A DNA stretch of 64,000 bases. Origin: Sipunculus nudus (taxonomy: Eukaryota > Annelida > Sipuncula > Golfingiida > Sipunculidae). The notes below the pieces were generated by a model. The model was given only the letters and a program-made list of their open reading frames with translations. It was not told where the DNA came from and did not search any database. The stretch is taken from the NCBI GenBank assembly GCA_026874595.1, contig CM049314.1, positions 77,204,300 to 77,268,299 on the forward strand. Reading direction: 5' to 3'. The translations under genes were made by a program, and so were the position numbers. Every line of letters starts with the position of its first letter. The stretch's first letter is position 1. Positions 45,197 to 57,720 of this stretch are shown piece after piece.

Positions 45197-46917
45197 TGTT
45201 TGTCAACATTGACGCCTGTACTCTGCTAGCTAACGGTGTGTAGTTATAAAAACTAACATAGATAGTCTTATAGATATCATATTAACTTCCTACATTTTAT
45301 GAATTTGTATGCAGAGTTATCCAATATTTAACAGGTCTGAAAAAAGATAAGTTGACAGCTCGCTTGAAGTCTCGGAGTATATCACATCAGTCATGATAAC
45401 ATCGGCTATTATTTGTAAATTATTGCTATTTAAAGAAGCAACTAGCCAAGTTGCAGTTCAAATAAAACAAGTTAGACTGATATCTAGCATAAGACATAGT
45501 GAATAGAAATTAGTATATAGGTATACAGTCAACTGCAGTCCAATGAAAGGATCATGTTCTAGTAAATCGTCAATCAAGTTTTCCTGTCTCTTGCACGTCA
45601 GCCATTTAACCAACATTATTTCAGCTATGTCTATTCAACAATAAGTAACTAGAAAGTCCTCATAATAATGGACCCGAGACTAGTGTTAATGTTCTTATTT
45701 CAGAAAAAAGTGTTTTGCTTCATGTTGGAGCCATCTACTGCATATATACACATACCAGGAAGATTGTCCATATTCCTCCAAACTTTGTAGCTGATATCCG
45801 TACCCGTTCCTCAAATATTATGTAGGTGAACATATTATATATTTAATTTTTGATATCAAAGCAAAACCTGAGAAATATAATAATATACGCTTCATCCGAA
45901 ATGATTTTGTTGCTAGTGTCATCTTCTTCTACCTGCTTCTGCATGAGAGAATCGTATAATGTCTACGAGTACACAGAGCCACCCTTTTCTAAGATCCTAA
46001 TCCGACCTGGTTTAGCCTTCCGGTGGTAGTAAGCCAACACCTAAATTGGCACAGTCCCCTGGAACTATCATATATAAATGGACTGTTTTTCATCCTTTTT
46101 TATTTCATGCTGATCTTAGTGTTAAATGATCCGTTTCATCATTACTGAGTGTCAAAACTAGTCGTCAAACATCACCGTTTCTTTTTCTGATGTTCCCAAG
46201 TAAAAAAGGATGGTTTCACTACGGTGGCTTATCTTGTACTCTAATTAATATTGCGAGTGGCATCTTAACGTAACATTATAAATGGAGAGATAATATATTC
46301 ATTATTTTAAGTAAGACGACCCATTTATTTGGTCACAAGTGGATATTGGAATATACGATCCTTCTTAAGAAAGATTATCATTATGCCCTTTGAAATTCTG
46401 CAATTCTGCCAATGTAACTGGTCTTTCATACGAGAAATGTATCTTTATCACTTAACCCAACGTGAACACCGAAGACAAAATATTGTTTTCGATAAGAAAA
46501 AAATAGGGATTATTTAATAAGTCTGCTCATTTTCTATTTTTGTGATATATAAATCAATATCTTAGATTTTTTTCAATTTAAAAAAGAATGTCATGATCAT
46601 CAATTTGTCCTTAGACATTTATATAAGGTATAGGTCGATATCGGCCGCCGACAATATCTGCCGGCGCACAATGTACTGATTGACGTACTTTTTAACATAC
46701 AATATAATCATGCTATATATTATGATCAATGTATTTCATATAACATTAGGATTAGAGTGAAAAGTGAAAAAAATTATAACATGATCAAACCTTATTAATC
46801 TTATATATCAGAGGATATCTTAAAATGTTTATATACTCATACACCTCTACACACGTCATAAAAATGCAGCAATTATATACACAAACACAAACATATAAAT
46901 GTATATAAAGTATGGAA

Positions 46918-46918
<1 letters not shown>
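45195..46918. other. No recognised gene
   Basis: Short frames only. A CGGCCGCCG/GCCGGCG-containing patch lies at 46640-46670. No domain or RNA was recognised. Confidence 0.4.
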
Positions 46919-46996
<78 letters not shown>

Positions 46997-47018
46997 GAGA
47001 GAGAGAGAGGGGGGGGGG
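46919..47018. repeat. Compound (TA)n-(GA)n-(G)n microsatellite
   Basis: TA run to 46955, GA run to about 47009 with minor interruptions, then a short G run. Confidence 0.95.
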
Positions 47019-47334
47019 TTAATAATTTTTTCGGTAGTGCCTGTTATTACTTGATACAATTTGCTTTAAATACGTCACAAAAATTGAAACCCTGTTTGCT
47101 ATCCTTTCATTTATATAGGCCCTACTTTTGTTAACGAAGTCAGAGGACAAAGTAATGATCTATATTATTCAATGCAATTACGTGTTTTGTAATTCGAGAT
47201 TATTACTAACGCATGTTTGTTTCCTTTATGCCAGATCATATTTTTAATAAATATATATTTTTATTGAGTCCATCATATTTCTGATTGAATGAATTAGTCC
47301 TAATTATGTTTTAACCGTGTTTTTGGTAATGAGG

Positions 47335-47490
47335 TAGCCCGGCGGCCGAAATGGTGGCCCGCAGCCCCAGTCGCAGCCGATATGAATGACTGGCTAGAGT
47401 CGGGGCCCAGCAGTGGCTCTGTTTGGGTAGTGGCCGAAATGGTTTTCCTCTTAGGCAGGCGGCCCATATCGTCGGCGGCCGAAATCAACC
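47335..47490. other. GC- and CpG-rich islet with CGGCCGAAAT repeats
   Basis: GGCGGCCGAAATGG, TGGCCGAAATGG and GGCGGCCGAAATCA occur within 140 bases. The surroundings are strongly AT-rich. Frames on both strands are open for about 60 codons but show no domain. It could be a repeat fragment or an exon-like remnant. Confidence 0.4.
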
Positions 47491-47595
47491 TAATTCATAT
47501 CAATGATATTAAAACAATCTTACTGATCTATTGTAATTTTATCTGGACATTTTACACGCATTAACAATTAATAACATATTAACATCGAACTAGGA

Positions 47596-47945
47596 AAACA
47601 AGTCGAGGTGTACTCTACTACCAGTATTAATTTCCTTAAAACGGAGTTACCATTGAGGATTAATCCTGCTTAGATGGAGCTGAAAGAAAACTATGGCTAT
47701 ATCCTGTATCAGATTGCTCTCGTTTAAAACCAACCCATAAAAAGAACGTAGCACTGATATTCTGATCAATAAGAAGTGCAATACACAATTAATGCAAACG
47801 AAAATATACAAGGACGTCACAAAGGTGTATTGAGTTGAATTGGTTATTCCGTCAATCTCGTTGCATTTCTTTAATTCCCCCTGACTGGCGTTTGTTCTTC
47901 CATCAATATTACATTATCTTCTTAACTTTCGTGTCAGAGAACGTC
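47596..47945 (+). repeat. Dispersed repeat family R4, copy 2
   Basis: Begins AACAAGTCGAGGTGTACTCT as in copy 3 and carries the AAAGAAAACTATGG...GGACGTCAC...TTATTCCGTCAATCTC blocks of copy 1. It therefore links the two partial copies. Confidence 0.65.
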
Positions 47946-48605
47946 ATCATGATGATAGTGTCTTTCATATTTGTTGATAAATTGTTAAAGAATATATTTT
48001 CCAATTTAATAAGTTTATCTTTCAACGTTCTCTGGCAAGTCAAGTAAAAAAATTAACAATAAATCTAAAGAACGTAAAGTATTATATTCTTAAAGAAGCC
48101 ATATTAACTCATAGAATCTAATTATTTGTTAAATACCTAGGGTCATTTACAGTGTAAGTAGTGATGCAATAATCTGGACGCATAATCATTTAAATGTTTC
48201 GCAAAGTAAAAGATGGAGATAAATAAAAACTGCATGTCCATATGCTATGAGTGTAATCGAAAGGCGAATGTATTATACGAGTATGCGTTAAGTACTTCCT
48301 TACAAGAACGGAAATATGTCAGCTTTTTAGATCTAGAAGTTTAACAAGATTTAGCTTGTATAAATCAAAAAGTTAACTTAGCTCGTCAATTGCTTGTAAT
48401 TTTTCTGCAATTCGCGTAGACATATTTTTCATACCTTCTTACACATAACTTTATGTATTTTCATGCATTACATCCATCTCATCTGTATACCGTCTGTGAG
48501 CAACAAGATTGTGTTAATGATTTCATTGCTTTGCATGTTCCCCTTTCAAACACCGTCTCCATATCAAAAGTATGATATCCCATCCATAATGTTACACTCA
48601 AAACA
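47946..48605. other. No recognised gene
   Basis: AT-rich sequence without supported coding or structural features. Confidence 0.4.
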
Positions 48606-48609
48606 TAGT

Positions 48610-48750
48610 GTTGTCAAATCAACAACTTTAGGGTTGTCAAATGGGTGTACCTAAAACAACAACCCAGGTTGTCAAAATTTCAATTTGACAACTCTCTAGG
48701 GTTGTAAAAAGGGTTGTCAAATGTTTGCTATGACACCCTATGGGTTGTCA
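48610..48750. repeat. Cluster of GTTGTCAAA motifs in both orientations
   Basis: GTTGTCAAA or close variants start at 48610, 48633, 48668, 48701, 48713 and 48744 on the plus strand. ATTTGACAAC (48683-48692) is an inverted copy that forms a hairpin with the third motif. GGGTTGTCA is the commonest extended form. Spacing is irregular (12-35 bp). Confidence 0.7.
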
Positions 48751-48787
48751 TGGACCTGTCTGATTCATCCGTATTCACTCTTTTTTT

Positions 48788-48801
48788 CTCTCTCTCTCTC
48801 T

Positions 48802-48833
<32 letters not shown>
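48788..48833. repeat. (TC)n-(TA)n microsatellite
   Basis: TC run followed by TA run. Confidence 0.93.
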
Positions 48834-48835
<2 letters not shown>

Positions 48836-50850
48836 CAATAATAATAACAACAAACATTTTAAAGTAGAATGTATATTTATTAAAACCAAGTGGTCGTGTA
48901 ATTTCTGATACGTGTATTTTTCTGCAACAGTTTTACGACTGATTATTCCTTACAATGTGGACAGGGTTCTGTCTGAGTGTGTTTCAGTGTTCATATTAAG
49001 AGTAAACGTGTAGCTTTATTATATCGTCATCCATCTCGGTTTCCTCTCTAGCAAGTAGTTTACCACTCCAAATTTGGGTTCACGGCTCTCCGCGTGACGA
49101 GCACATAGCTCTCTCTTCATTTTCTGTTTCTGTACATGAACAATAGACTTGCCATGGTCCCTCCTTCTACTCGGGGTTACAAATCTTAAACGAAAATGTT
49201 TTCTCCAGAGTTAGAGTGTCTGAAAATACAAAAGAAAATGTAAAATTCCATGAAAAACACATCTTATATGACAGAGTTGTGTGCAGGATTTTGTGAACAT
49301 TGAATCACAGCTTATATGACTGAATATGTCATCCTGATAATTTTAATTGTGGATGGTACATCGGAGGTGTACTTTATACAATATTCATATTGGAGGGTTA
49401 GTTCCTGAGATTAAGGAGTCCAACTCCCATTCATCTCCCAAAATGTGTGCCTTCAGTATTGCAAAATAAAAAACTTAAGCAAGCACAGTGCCATGTGAAA
49501 TGTTATCTGAAAATGTTCATCATACATGTATTTATAAATAGGACTCATTGTTATAGAGTCACTTACCATAAGTTCATTTGCAAACAATCCATCCACATGG
49601 CTCAACAGGGCCTGAGGTACGTCTGTGTACTAGTTCTCAAGCGTGGGGTAGCTGCAGGAGTAAAAGGATGTATTGACAACTTGTATAATCATGTTCACAC
49701 ACAAACACACACATATATATATATATAATATTACAAATTGGTTGTACTGTGTTTAGGTCTAGTAGAAAACCAAAGTCATTTATCAATCAGTGACTTGAAG
49801 TAAATCCATGTGTTGGGCACATAATTGCAATAATATTAGTACTATACCAAACATTTACAACATATGAAATAAGGTCTTCATTGAATTTAAATTTAGTTTA
49901 TTTGTTTATATACTTGTCATATCCATAAATGTTCTACATACATTATATATAAATTTATGTTTATACATATGTATATATTTATTTCACACAACGTGTTCAG
50001 CAAAATTAATTAATAGTTACCTGGCAGGATGGGCGATTCTCCAATGTCAGCTAGCTGTATTCTCCTTCTCCAGGCTCATTGGTCCAGGAATAGACTCTTC
50101 AAAATATTTGAAAAATACTTTTACTACACAGATGACCATGACCATTGGGAATGTAATTATTATATATGAAATTAAACCTTGCACATTATATTTATATGTG
50201 TGTGTGTGTGTACTGAACCTGCTGTATTATGTTACAGTCACACTGTAAAGACTCAGGAGAACACATTACACTAAATTTTGTTAGTTTCTTAATATTACAT
50301 TTAGCATACATTTAGCTTTACTAATAGGTGATTTTTCGGGTACTTGGTTACATTATAGTTACATACAGATATATCATAATACATAGACCCCCCTACTATA
50401 CAACATTCAACTTACCGAACATGACTGTCACTCAGAAGACATACACTATGTGGTTCATTGTTTGGCAATTTTGACACAGCTAAAGTATTAAAATTAGTGC
50501 GTGTTCTTAACAAATTACTCACTTTTCAGAAACAGCAATTTAAACAATTCACCTACTCACCGGCCGACTTGACTGGCTATCACTCGACAGTACTTTGTAT
50601 ACGATGCACTGCAATCGCTTGGTCAGGGACGACGACGATGATTGTTGTGAAGACTGCAAAACGATCCGTACTAACTTATACTTTTACATGCTGAATTAAT
50701 GTAACACCGATTCTGCTAGTATCAGTACCTTCCGGGCAAAAATGTTGCAAAGACACATGTTGTAAATGTTGTGTACACCATAGACTTGTATACATTAACA
50801 TGGAACGTTTACATAGAGCGCAGCACTTTGTGTACGTGCACGCAACTGTG
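48834..50850. other. No recognised gene; (CA/TA)n at 49696-49729 and (TG)n at 50197-50211
   Basis: The longest frames (49447-49728, 50458-50694) end in or adjoin simple repeats and show no domain. The reading is non-coding, though untranslated exons cannot be excluded. Confidence 0.4.
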
Positions 50851-51065
50851 ACCTAGTTCCGGCCCATGCAGACCGCGAGGTATCCCGTGTCCGGCCCGGC
50901 TCACGCGTGGTCAGCGTGCGCCCTTGTCCAAGCTGGCTGCCGCGCTGCCAGGGAGCTGCTCAAGGCCTGACACTTCGTAGGGTCAGCATGCACTCCCCTG
51001 GGCAGTTCAGTGCTGTGTTATGACAACCAAAGCCAAATCCATCCTACGACTCCCCGTTGGGGGGT
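50851..51065. other. GC-rich islet
   Basis: CpG-containing, GC-rich stretch (for example GTCCGGCCCGGCTCACGCGT, CTGGCTGCCGCGCTGCCAGG) in AT-rich surroundings. The CCGGCCCGGCTC string is also present in the Gypsy LTRs, but the flanks do not match. A promoter or repeat fragment are both possible. Confidence 0.35.
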
Positions 51066-51763
51066 CATAATTGGGTGATTCAACTCCCCTACGTTTTAAG
51101 TGTAGAAACTTAAAAGTTTAAGATATTATTTAGATTTCTGATACAAATCCTAATTGAAACGAGAGGGACAAATATGCATCCGTGATACGGGTTTGGCAAA
51201 ATTATGAATCACATCAGTCATATTATTCATTAAATTAATTTGTATTGAAACATCATTGATTCTTTTAATCAAGAGTATAGAAACGTTAACCTAGCATCTC
51301 CATGGGAACGGGAGGTTTATAAAGAATGATGAGTTTATTTCTATAACAATATTTGGATAGATTAATTTTGTATGTTTGCTTGAGTGCTTTTCCATCGATT
51401 TCTATTTTTCTTGTATTTAATATTGTGTTAGAGCAATATTTTCAGAAGCTCAAATTTGGGTAGAATAATATATATGCTTGGTCACATACTTTTTATCTTA
51501 ACCTTATTCTCAAGGTCCTGCACTCTGTAGGTTTGTAACATGTATGCTCAGTTACGAGCCTCGAGGGTAGGTGATCGCTCTGACCGCTCGACGGTAGTAT
51601 TTATCTACTTGATTACTTTTTGTTTTAAATTCGTCACATATTTAAATACCTAAATATCACAATGAGATTAAAGAAATCGATACCACAAACCACACTAATA
51701 CTTATTCGCTTGATTAAGTATCTAGTTAAAATTGATAATGACCTTACAGTATGTGCGCCGATA

Positions 51764-51765
<2 letters not shown>
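51066..51765. other. No recognised gene
   Basis: Nothing recognised before the (TA)n tract. Confidence 0.4.

Positions 51766-51820
<55 letters not shown>
51766..51820. repeat. (TA)n microsatellite
   Basis: Uninterrupted TA run. Confidence 0.95.
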
Positions 51821-51829
<9 letters not shown>

Positions 51830-52094
51830 CAGACAGAAGTTTGGACGAAATCTATTAATCAAGCATTACATTTTATTTTATGTACTTGTTATGTAGTTCT
51901 TATACGTGCCCATGCTTAAATGCAGTTTTAAGTGCATTACTTATTATAACAGCAGAAAATCAAATCAAATGAACTGATTTTCACCCATAAATGTGTGTTG
52001 TAATTCAACAGTAAATACATAACAACAGGAAATTAGGCATTTAGTGAAATTTTCAGTTGTTTCTTGTAATGCCTGATTACGCAGTCAGCCTGTA

Positions 52095-52130
52095 ACACGC
52101 ACACACACACACACACGCACACACATATAT
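52095..52130. repeat. (CA)n microsatellite
   Basis: CA run with two CG interruptions, ending in a short TA run. Confidence 0.9.
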
Positions 52131-53117
52131 TACCTCAGCTGAAGAAAATACTATAAAGCGGCTAAAGGGTTTCTGAGCCCTGTTAGGGAGTCTTAACCAT
52201 ACAAGACTGTGAATACTAACATTGGCATGTTCTTTTTATATAGAAGCTTTATATTATGTAATATTCACGGTCTCGCCATGTGCAGTGTCAACTTGTATAA
52301 CCGTTCCAAGTACTTATTTTTTATTAAGGTAACATGTGAAGGAATAAACAAATATATTACCAAATGGCAATAAATCATCCAATTTTTGTATTATAATAGA
52401 ATATTAAATTATTACTTAGAAAACGGACGGAAATGTTATTGGAACAAAATTTCAACGTGTTTTCCAGCAGCATTGTTACCAATGCCTTCATTAAGTAAAC
52501 ATTTCCTTTCCAGGCCACAGGGAAACATCCACGTTCCCATTATCTTATCTTTGTGAAATATTCTCTGATTACAACTTTCATTAAATCATCGCACACCTGT
52601 CTTGTTGTAAGCCATATCCGGGGTTTATTCCTTTCAAGATATTATCTAGTATGAGATCAAATGATCATGTTAAAATAAAATAAAATTTCAAAATAAATAT
52701 ATAAGATGAAACGTCATTTGCATGATGATTTGTTGTGAATAACAAATATTTATCGTGCGTTATGGATTTTTTGGTGGGTTCGGAGTGTTCTTCTCTCATT
52801 TCAAATTACATTTCGGAAGAAATAGAATATAAATTGTTTGAAATATATAATGTTTCTGTAGCTTAGTAGATTTTATTCAGAAACTTCATGTTAACCCACG
52901 CCAAACTTTTGTTCAAGGGGTAATCATCATATGCTCAAATTGTTTTTGAGGAAAAAAAAGTAGTCTTCGAAACACCGCATGTGGAACAACGTAGTATGCT
53001 GAAATAAAACAAAACTCATTAGTGTCCAGATCATGCTGCAATTTATTCATTCAAATAGTTTTTTTTCCAGTTATCTTTAGACAGTTATCGCAAGAATTTC
53101 GAAACATTTTTATTGAC
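52131..53117. other. No recognised gene
   Basis: AT-rich, no supported feature. Confidence 0.4.
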
Positions 53118-53335
53118 TTTAGCCCTTGTTTTCTCTTTCAGATAAGATATTTAAAATCAAAGACGGGGAACGAACAACATATAGATCTTTTCTGCTTTTT
53201 GAGAGATCGCCTTGAAAGTCCAAAGAACAGTCTTAATGTTGTCTGCCACAAGATGTGTTTAACATAAGATTTTGCTGAAGACAAGAGATAATGCGATTCA
53301 GGAGACCTTTAAGGTAGAATTAATGCCTGATATAT
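53118..53335 (+). repeat. Dispersed repeat family R3, copy 1
   Basis: TCTCTTTCAGATAAGATATT, TTCAAAGAC-like, TGAGAGATC[GA]CCT, ATAAGAT and GAGACAAGA[GT]-like blocks occur in the same order at 62536-62740. Non-coding. Confidence 0.5.
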
Positions 53336-54889
53336 AATGCTTCGAATGTATTTTGTGCTTTATGTCTCAGTAAACATTGAAAATTGAATGCCAGTTTTTC
53401 TACCCAGAACGGTTTGTTTAATAGCTGTGTTACATTGTATAATTATCGATTTGACCACGTGAAACACACTTGACTTATATTCAAGTTTTTGTAACATTTG
53501 GGTTGAGGATATCATATATACAAACATACAAAAATCATATAGAATGTAAGTGAACAGCTGACTTTAGGGATAAGAAGTGCCTCTTTTAACAGGGTTTCAT
53601 TTTAACTTTATTATTAGTGATTATATTTTGTTTGCTGATATGTTCATGTTCTTAGAGCTGAAATAGTATCTGTTATATGGTATATGATAAAGATAACACT
53701 GACATTAAAAAAAATAATAATAAAGGTTTCAAATGAATACATGTTAGTTTTATTTTAAGTTTTAACAGATTTGACTGAGCAATAAATATTATATCATAAA
53801 AAGGCAGAGTTTTATTAAAAATATTAAGAAGGAGGGAGAACCTTTTCACAGATAAACAATGTTTTATATATACTAAAATCAATCCATGTAAACTCCCTAA
53901 TTTAATAAAGTGAAGCATATTTACAGATTAAAGAGTATGAATAGTTCAAGATCAAACCCTGTTTTTTTTTTAAATTTAAGGAAAATTTAATACACTGAAT
54001 AACTTCATATAATTATTGTCCCGCAATAAATTGTTAAGAAAATCAATGCGGTTACAAAATATTATATCTGACAGGCTCACAACAAAAGCGCGTGAACGTT
54101 GATCCTTAAAAAAATATACCTGCGACCCTATTTTCCGACAGCGGGATATAACGTCAACGTAAAGGCTGGCCATTTTGATTAAGTTTTACTAAATGGGGCG
54201 TCTACTGGACAATCAGAGGCTCTGAGGCTCGGTGTCTTCTTGACTCTACTCGAGCGCATTGGTTAATCCTTCTCAGAGCTCCCCAATTTCAGTGTAACCC
54301 TTTAAACTGGAACTGGTTTCATATTTCCCTGACGGTATTTTAAGTTTGACTCAACAGTAGCATAACACCATTTCGTTTGCATCCTCGCTAATATAATAGG
54401 TAAAAATATGTTTTTAGATAATCTTAATTATGATCATTATGAGACAAGTATCAATAATGTGATTTCCTGTCATGAGGTGATGGGAAAATATAGAAAAAAA
54501 ATTGTAATTTCAAATCGCTATACCTGGCCTGTCTGACCCTCGCCCTAACCGTCTATATTACTTGAATAAAAGGGCGCAATAAACTGACTAATATTTGATA
54601 ATTTGCTATTTAATCTAACTCAAACAAGATTTTAAAATGAACACATACTGAGTTAAATTCATATTAAAGAAATACTAGTAATTTTGATTATATTGTGTAA
54701 ATTATGAGATTGGTCATATAAATGACCTCAGTGTTAATTGTCGCACAATGTTTCAGTTTAAATAAGAATTATGTGATCATCATATCTCTTTCCCTGTGCG
54801 CTTTAAATATTATAGATTCAAATAAGTGCTATTCCCACCTTTCCGTTTGTTCTGAAACCTCTACTCTCATTGACAATCATAACCACGGA
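53336..54889. other. No recognised gene
   Basis: AT-rich with short frames only. A less AT-rich patch at 54185-54300 lacks recognisable features. Confidence 0.4.
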
Positions 54890-55060
54890 AGGCTACGAAA
54901 ACAAGTCGAGGTGTACACTACTGCGGTTCAGTATTAAGTATCTAAAAAAAGTTAGCTTTGCCTGAACTGGAGTTTGTTGCTTTTCCTTTCATCAATATGA
55001 CACTTTTCTTTTTATTTTGTTCTCCTTATTCTTCTAGTATTTCATCAGAAAACTATCAGA
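54890..55060 (+). repeat. Dispersed repeat family R4, copy 3 (partial)
   Basis: AACAAGTCGAGGTGTACACT and, further on, CTG[AG]ACTGG[AC]GTTTGTT with CATCAATAT match 47596-47945. The central third of copy 2 is missing. Confidence 0.55.
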
Positions 55061-56199
55061 AAGTTAATAATTCCTTTTATATTCATAAATGAACGTAACG
55101 CTTCAAGCTTAATCAAACAATTTCTATTTTTGAAATACCATTCGTAAATTTACGTAATCCTAAGACAGATTATCATGTTTATTTCAAATAGAACTTAAAT
55201 TAATTAAGTACGATAAAAAGCCTTTTGTTAAATGATATTTGATCCATAAACATATTTTTTTAGCTTTGTTAGGAATTCAATTGTTTCTTCGGCTTGGGAA
55301 TTTTGTTTTAATTTAAAACGACGTAAACAGCAATTAGTTTAAGTGTGCATTGTCTCTGCGGTTGTATCGATTAATTTAGGAATATCATGCTGTAGGAAAA
55401 CGTCTGTAAAAACGGTATATTTGTCATATATTTTTTAAAGTATTGAATACATATTATGAAACAATTTGCTTCTTAGACCTGCATTGGGAAAGGCGCGGCA
55501 TGCTGAAATATATTTATTTGTCATATGTCCTTTTATCAAACAATTGAAATCCTTTCAAGAAAATACGTACATGTCCAGACACTGCACCTTAAAAGGCATT
55601 TTATGTTGAAATAAAAATGATTTCCCGAAAAGTTATTATAATTTTTCCATATTTTCCCGTTACGTTTGGCATGAATTACTGATAATTAGCCATCTGCTCC
55701 ATCATGGAATTTCTCTTTCTCCGTTTCTTTTATTAACACTTTAAAACTTTGAAAGCCTCGCAATGAGAGAAGCCATTGGATTATATATAAGATAATATAT
55801 TTAACAATATTAGACATTAAGTAAATTACAAACAGATTGGTTTTGCTTTGTGAAGGATAATGCTGAAATGTGTTAGGACAGGTAAAATTTCATCTGTGAC
55901 AAAATGCGGGTAATATAAGGTTTCTCTGGGGAAAAAAGAGAATATGCTATCAAGGAACTCTTTTTTGAATAATTAATGTTTGGCATGTGATGCTTCCCGT
56001 AAAAACAATCTATCAAGTGTAAAACACATAATGCCAATACACCTCGACATTTAATTAAAACACGTAATGATTACGCACTTTATATAACTACATTAATGGT
56101 TTTGCCAGATAATGTTTTATGATAGGCAAGTATCCATAATTCACAATGTTTATTTTTTTCTAGAAACACATTTACTCTAATAAATAACTTCAGAAAATA
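55061..56199. other. No recognised gene
   Basis: AT-rich, no supported feature. Confidence 0.4.
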
Positions 56200-57350
56200 T
56201 TATTGTCCCCCAGTCCGCGAATGCAGGGGACATTATTTTGGGTTTGTCTGTCTGTCTTTCCGTCTGTCAGTCCGTCAGGTTTCGTTTCCGTGCGATAACT
56301 TTCCTAAATATTATCCGATTTCATCAAAATATGGGTCAGTGATTGCTCTCATGCATACATTGGTAGGGATTTGTTTTGGAGTGTCTGGCTTCTGTCTGTC
56401 TGTCACTTTGTCTGTCCGTCTGTCTGGTTTTCATTTCCATGCGATAACTTGCCTAAATATTAATCGATTTCATTCCGATTTTGGTCAGTGATTGCTCTCA
56501 TGCATACCTTGGTTGGGATAAGTTTTGGATTGTCTGGCTTTTCTCTGTCTGTCTGTCACTTTGTCTGTCCGCTTGTCTGGTTTTCATTTCCCTGCTATAA
56601 TTTTCCTAAATATTATCCGATGTCATTCAAATTTTGGTCAGTGATTGCTCTCATGCATACCCTGGTTGGGATTTGTTTTGGAGTGTCCGGCTTCTGTTTG
56701 TCTGTCTGTCTGTCACTCTGTCTGTCCGTCCTTTATCAAGCATGAAAAACAACAAGATCCCAAAGCGGGGGACATTATTTCCACGAATTTGCTTGTTTTA
56801 GTTATAGCCCTGGATATATATACATGTCTGCTGTTGAAATATATCTAATCAGATTTTGACAATTTTTCTAACGTATTAACCCTGAATTGTATTAATAATC
56901 AAATTCCATAAATTAAGAAAATATCAGGAAAACTTATTCTCTGTTCAATGACTAATCAAGCAACATCCTATAATCAATTCTGGTTCAAGTATGCATTGAA
57001 ACAGTGAGCTGCTCTGGTGCCTATGTCATGAATTGTGAACAAAGAAGTAAGAATTTGGGCAGGGGGGCACAAATGTCAATGATGCCAAAATAATTAAAAT
57101 AAAAAAAAATACCTTGGTTGGGATTAGTTTTGGAGTGTCTGGCTTCTGTATGTCTGTCTATCACTTTGTCTGTCCATCCGTCAAGTTTTCATTTCCGTGC
57201 CATTACTTTCCTAAATATTATCTGATTTCATTCAAATTTTGGTCAGTGATTGCTCTCATGCATAGCTCGGTTGGGATTGGTTTGGAATGTATTGCTTTTC
57301 TCTGTCTGTCTGTCACTTTGTCTGTCCGTCTGTCTGGTTTTCATTTCCCA
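56200..57350 (+). repeat. Tandem repeat of about 150 bp with CTGT-rich segment
   Basis: GTCAGTGATTGCTCTCATGC recurs at 56335, 56484, 56637 and 57242, giving a period of about 150 bp. Each unit contains a (CTGT/CTGTC)n stretch, TTTTCATTTCC, GATAACTTTCCTAAATATTA and CCGATTTCATTC. The first cluster is bounded by GGGGACATTATTTT at both ends (about 56226 and 56768). A second, shorter cluster (57105-57350) lies about 325 bp further on. Overlapping Cys/Ser/Val-rich frames of 85 and 154 codons arise from the repeat and are not genes. Confidence 0.82.
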
Positions 57351-57599
57351 AAGATACAAAGATACGCTAGCGGTTGTGTCCACTACTTTCGGCAGCAAAT
57401 TTTATTCATTATTTTTACCCAAAGACGGCACATTGCGAACGAGGATTGGATAATAAATATCCATTTTATGCACCACAGGATGTCATCTAGCATGACACGT
57501 ATACAATTAAGATATTTTCCAAACAGGTTACTAAAAGAAATACAGGTAAAACAACGCGAGATAAACGTGCACGCGTGAATTCTTTTCACGGCTTAAATA

Positions 57600-57720
57600 T
57601 TATAAATATTACCGTCGGGCGGGCAATAACACTTTACAGACATTTGCCGGGCGGCACGAAAACCTGCCGGGCGCGCCCGCCCAGCGCCTTCCGGCAGCAA
57701 ACCCCTGCTTTCTTGTAAAC
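57600..57720. other. GC-rich islet with repeated GCCGGGCG
   Basis: TGCCGGGCGGCACG, TGCCGGGCGCGCCC and related strings occur within 80 bases in an AT-rich setting. Probably a repeat fragment; no gene was recognised. Confidence 0.35.

Noticed and set aside
48834-50850. Possible host gene exons
   Set aside because: A few splice-like pyrimidine tracts are visible but no open frame with protein character was found; transcript data would be needed.
57114-57578. 154-codon plus-strand frame rich in Cys, Ser, Val and Phe
   Set aside because: Generated by the CTGT-rich 150-bp tandem repeat; several frames are open simultaneously and no domain is present.
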